From positions 53,501 to 117,500 of the forward strand of contig JBAMJV010008000.1 in assembly GCA_037951105.1 (NCBI GenBank): 64,000 nt of DNA. Direction: 5' to 3'. A program made the translations under genes and the position numbers. How positions within the stretch are numbered: the stretch's first letter is position 1; each line of letters opens with the position of its first letter. The notes under the pieces were generated by a model that saw nothing but the letters and a program-made list of their open reading frames with translations, was not told the origin of the DNA and searched no databases. Below, in pieces: positions 61,713 through 64,000 of this stretch. The DNA comes from Echinarachnius parma (taxonomy: Eukaryota; Echinodermata; Echinoidea; Clypeasteroida; Echinarachniidae).

Positions 61713-62392
61713 ATTTGGTGGCTATAGGTCAGATTAGTGGTTATAAGTGAATAGTCTCTCTCAAGTCGCAGAATTTATGACAGCTGCAGGATTGGTGCCT
61801 ATATAGTGCTTACCCAGAAAGAGTTGCAATTAATTGCAAGTCAGATCATGTGACTAAATTCCCAAATTGGTTCAAATGTGCATATATTCGGACTTGCAGG
61901 TAATTGCATCTTAACAATCGATTGCGACTCTTTCTGCAACAAGACCCTGAACTGCATAATTGCAAGTGGGGGAACAATGGGGCACAGGACTGCATGGTCA
62001 TAAAATTATACAGCCTATCGCCTATATGGAGAATGCATGTTATCCCAAATGAAACGGTCTTGGAAGGACTACGGACTTGCTCTATATGTTCATGCCCATT
62101 GTCACTTTGATAGTGGAAGACATAATTATGTGCCATCAGGGGAGGGGGGGGGGGGGTCTAGGGGGCTGCAGCCCACCCTAGAGTATTGAAAACGGCAATA
62201 AATTTTTGGGGAAAGCACGTCCAAATTCAGGCTAAAGCATGTCATATTTGGACAAGATCATGTCTTATTCGGCCGAAATCATAACAAGTATATTATTTTC
62301 GGACAGCTTAATGGAGAGAACCTTTTGATTTGTTTTGTTTGCTTGCTTGTCAGATAAAAATGGGTAAGATGGTATTCGGGTAAAAGATGTCG

Positions 62393-62412
62393 CCCCCCCC
62401 CCCCCCCCCCCC
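62393..62412 (+). repeat. Poly-C tract, 20 bp
   Basis: Twenty C, followed by GCATGTACGCCCATG, which resembles the TACGCCACTG end of the hAT-like family. A 13-bp G run is at 62144-62156, so the pair may mark a decayed element (62136-62427). Confidence 0.8.
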
Positions 62413-62852
62413 GCATGTACGCCCATGTGTATAAACGGGTTGGTTTGTTTATTCATACTTCTATGATGTGTGCCATGGTGCCATCAACCATGAAGAATGT
62501 TTTCCTTGGGTCTAAAAAGGATTTTAACAAATAAGGAATGGTAATGTATTTATGAAGGGGGAAAAAAAACAAGCTTATAATTGTCGTGAAGCCTAGAAAT
62601 TAAAGGTATGCAATAAGAAAGGGAAGCAACAATATTTGTGAGAATTTTCAAAGATAATCATATTCTTTTACAATTAATAATGTTGATTGACACAAAATCA
62701 TTATGCGAAGAATTACAAGCACTGAAATAATCGTGACAACAATCACTGTAGCCAGGATATCTATCCCCAGTGGACTAGCCATAAAAGGGTGTGTGTGATT
62801 TTTGCAAGTATGCTATTTTGGTACGGGCACCCGGGGGGCATGTGCAGCTCCA

Positions 62853-62881
62853 CCCCCCCCCCCCCCCCCCCCCCCCCCCCC
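62853..62881 (+). repeat. Poly-C tract, 29 bp
   Basis: The longest G/C homopolymer in the window, followed by CACCACCCTCTCCCAGTAGCTACGCC. Confidence 0.95.
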
Positions 62882-62978
62882 ACCACCCTCTCCCAGTAGC
62901 TACGCCTGTGACAAACAACGATACAAATCACTCACAGCAATAATAACAAAAAATCCCATAGGAAACAAACGCGTTACT

Positions 62979-63526
62979 CAGGGTGGCCAAAAAAAACGGA
63001 ACGGGGCACTTTCCAAAATAAAGTAACAAAATTATTATGTCCATCGGATAGGGTGTATTTTCCAATGAAATACAATACCAAGAACAGTAATTTTGGTCGT
63101 GTAGTTTTTGTTTTAGGGCGCTTTGAGTGACACTTTGTCAGGTTCCCATTTTGGTCAATTTGTACCAAGTCAGTGCCTGATAAATCGCACTTACTGCCCG
63201 TCATAGCATCAAATAACGAGCAATACGCGCGCCATTGTTAAGTGTGCATTCAGCTGTGTGCCGAGAGAATTGGCATAGTTGTTCAATGCTATGACGGGCA
63301 GGGAGTGCGATCTATCATGCACTGACTCGGTAAAAATTGACAAAAATGGGAACCTGACATCGCCTCACTTACTGTAAGACGTCCTAAAACAAAAATTACT
63401 CGTCCAAAATTACTGTTCTTGGTATCATTTTTCTTTGTAATAGATGCCCTATCCCGTGAACCTAGTCATCATGTTTCTCTATATATTATGGCAAGTTCCC
63501 CGTTCCGTTTTTTGGGGCCACCCTGT
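62979..63526. mobile_element. Mariner-like palindromic element, CAGGGTGGCCAAAAAA termini
   Basis: CAGGGTGGCCAAAAAAAACG ... TTTTTTGGGGCCACCCTG, with the two halves complementary almost throughout (for example CAGGTTCCCATTTTGGTCAA near 63140 against its inverse near 63350). TA follows the right end; the left flank is ACT. CAGGGTG ends suit Tc1/mariner MITEs. Non-coding foldback of about 548 bp. Confidence 0.65.
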
Positions 63527-64000
63527 ATTATAATTGTGCGAATCAAAAGTAAGTCACGATTTTCCCCTTCAGCAATGAATTACTCTACGTGTATCTCTCA
63601 GAAAAAAAAACATCCCTCGAATATCTTCACTTGCATAAGTATACTCATCAAGCATACACGATACACAGATGATTATAACGATGTAGGCATGTAGCCAATT
63701 TTTTATTTGAGTTTTTCTCTTCTCATGATCGGCATATAGATCGATCAATCTCGGTATATTTACACGAAGAATAACAAAAAGAGATCATGATGAGTACTAA
63801 TAAGAACATTTCCAATAATCCAACATCGTGGAGATCCAGGCAGAAATTCAACATATTTATATTTAATATTTTTCTTTGCAGTTCATCGACTTGCAATAGC
63901 GTAAAACTTTGGGGAGTGAAGAAAAGGGTATATTAGACCGAAAAATCAGCCTTTCTCTTCCGTTTGTTGTTTCACTCACCACTTCAGATACGCATGGGGG

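Larger units (their letters stand above)
61311..61953. mobile_element. Inverted-repeat element with telomere-type and tRNA-like inserts
   Basis: CAGTTCAGGGTCGTGTTGCA at the left and its inverse ending at 61953 (27 bp). It contains a 90-100-bp tandem duplication (61326-61510), a tRNA-like segment, CCCTAA repeats and an inverted GAATAGTCTCTCTCAAGTCG (61748) of the duplicated unit. Confidence 0.6.
57421..64000. other. Gene-free 3' flank of DDX1
   Basis: No ORF with recognisable homology. The proximal part must include the DDX1 3' UTR, but the end is unclear: ATTAAA at 58738-58743 and AATAAA at 60334-60339, 60615-60620 and 60880-60885 are candidates. The rest is made of small transposons listed separately, SINE-like GCGCTATATAAATCAAGTAT fragments (57160, 58630), homopolymer tracts, and AT-rich sequence. 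58000-59260, 60060-60690 and 63530-64000 show nothing I can name. Confidence 0.7.

Noticed and set aside
57421-64000. A third protein-coding gene downstream of DDX1
   Set aside because: All ORFs are under 100 codons, lie within repeats or AT-rich DNA, and show no recognisable family or plausible exon chain.

Overview
The window is animal nuclear DNA: two long, intron-rich protein genes, GT-AG introns throughout, tRNA-derived SINEs and many small DNA transposons. The repeat types (TTAA-flanked palindromic elements, a Helitron-like family with a terminal hairpin, SINEs with tRNA-like heads) and the protein sequences suggest a marine invertebrate deuterostome, most likely an echinoderm such as a sea urchin. 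The phylum is an inference; a whole-genome search would settle it.

Layout. (1) 482-27573, minus strand: a complete SUPT16H (SPT16) gene, the large subunit of the histone chaperone FACT, in 25 coding exons that join without frame breaks into 1073 codons. (2) 27574-27919: a 346-bp head-to-head intergenic segment, probably a shared bidirectional promoter. (3) 27920-57420, plus strand: a complete DDX1 gene, a DEAD-box RNA helicase with a SPRY insert, in 31 coding exons giving 735 codons. (4) 1-481 and 57421-64000: gene-free flanks of repeats and 3' sequence. I found no third gene.

Most of the window is intron. It holds nested hAT-like insertions (37400-40186), a large inverted-repeat element with a ten-copy 156-bp array and a GGC microsatellite (18130-22637), a 334-bp x 4 array (35041-36380), a 74-bp satellite with higher-order structure (38280-39556), TTAA-flanked elements of several terminal families, six copies of a Helitron-like family, and tRNA-like SINEs.

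The most unusual property is that many exons of both genes have decayed partial copies ('exon echoes') in the adjacent intron, usually spanning an exon-intron boundary and sometimes keeping a splice site and an open frame. Clear cases are SUPT16H exons 12, 14, 15, 17, 19, 22 and 25 and DDX1 exons 11, 22, 25, 30 and 31. Together with the near-identical arrays they look like different ages of one process of local tandem duplication.

Both proteins act in basic nucleic-acid metabolism (nucleosome handling during transcription and replication; RNA unwinding in 3'-end, tRNA-ligase and double-strand-break contexts). A common start region could coordinate housekeeping expression, but nothing in the sequence shows a direct functional link.
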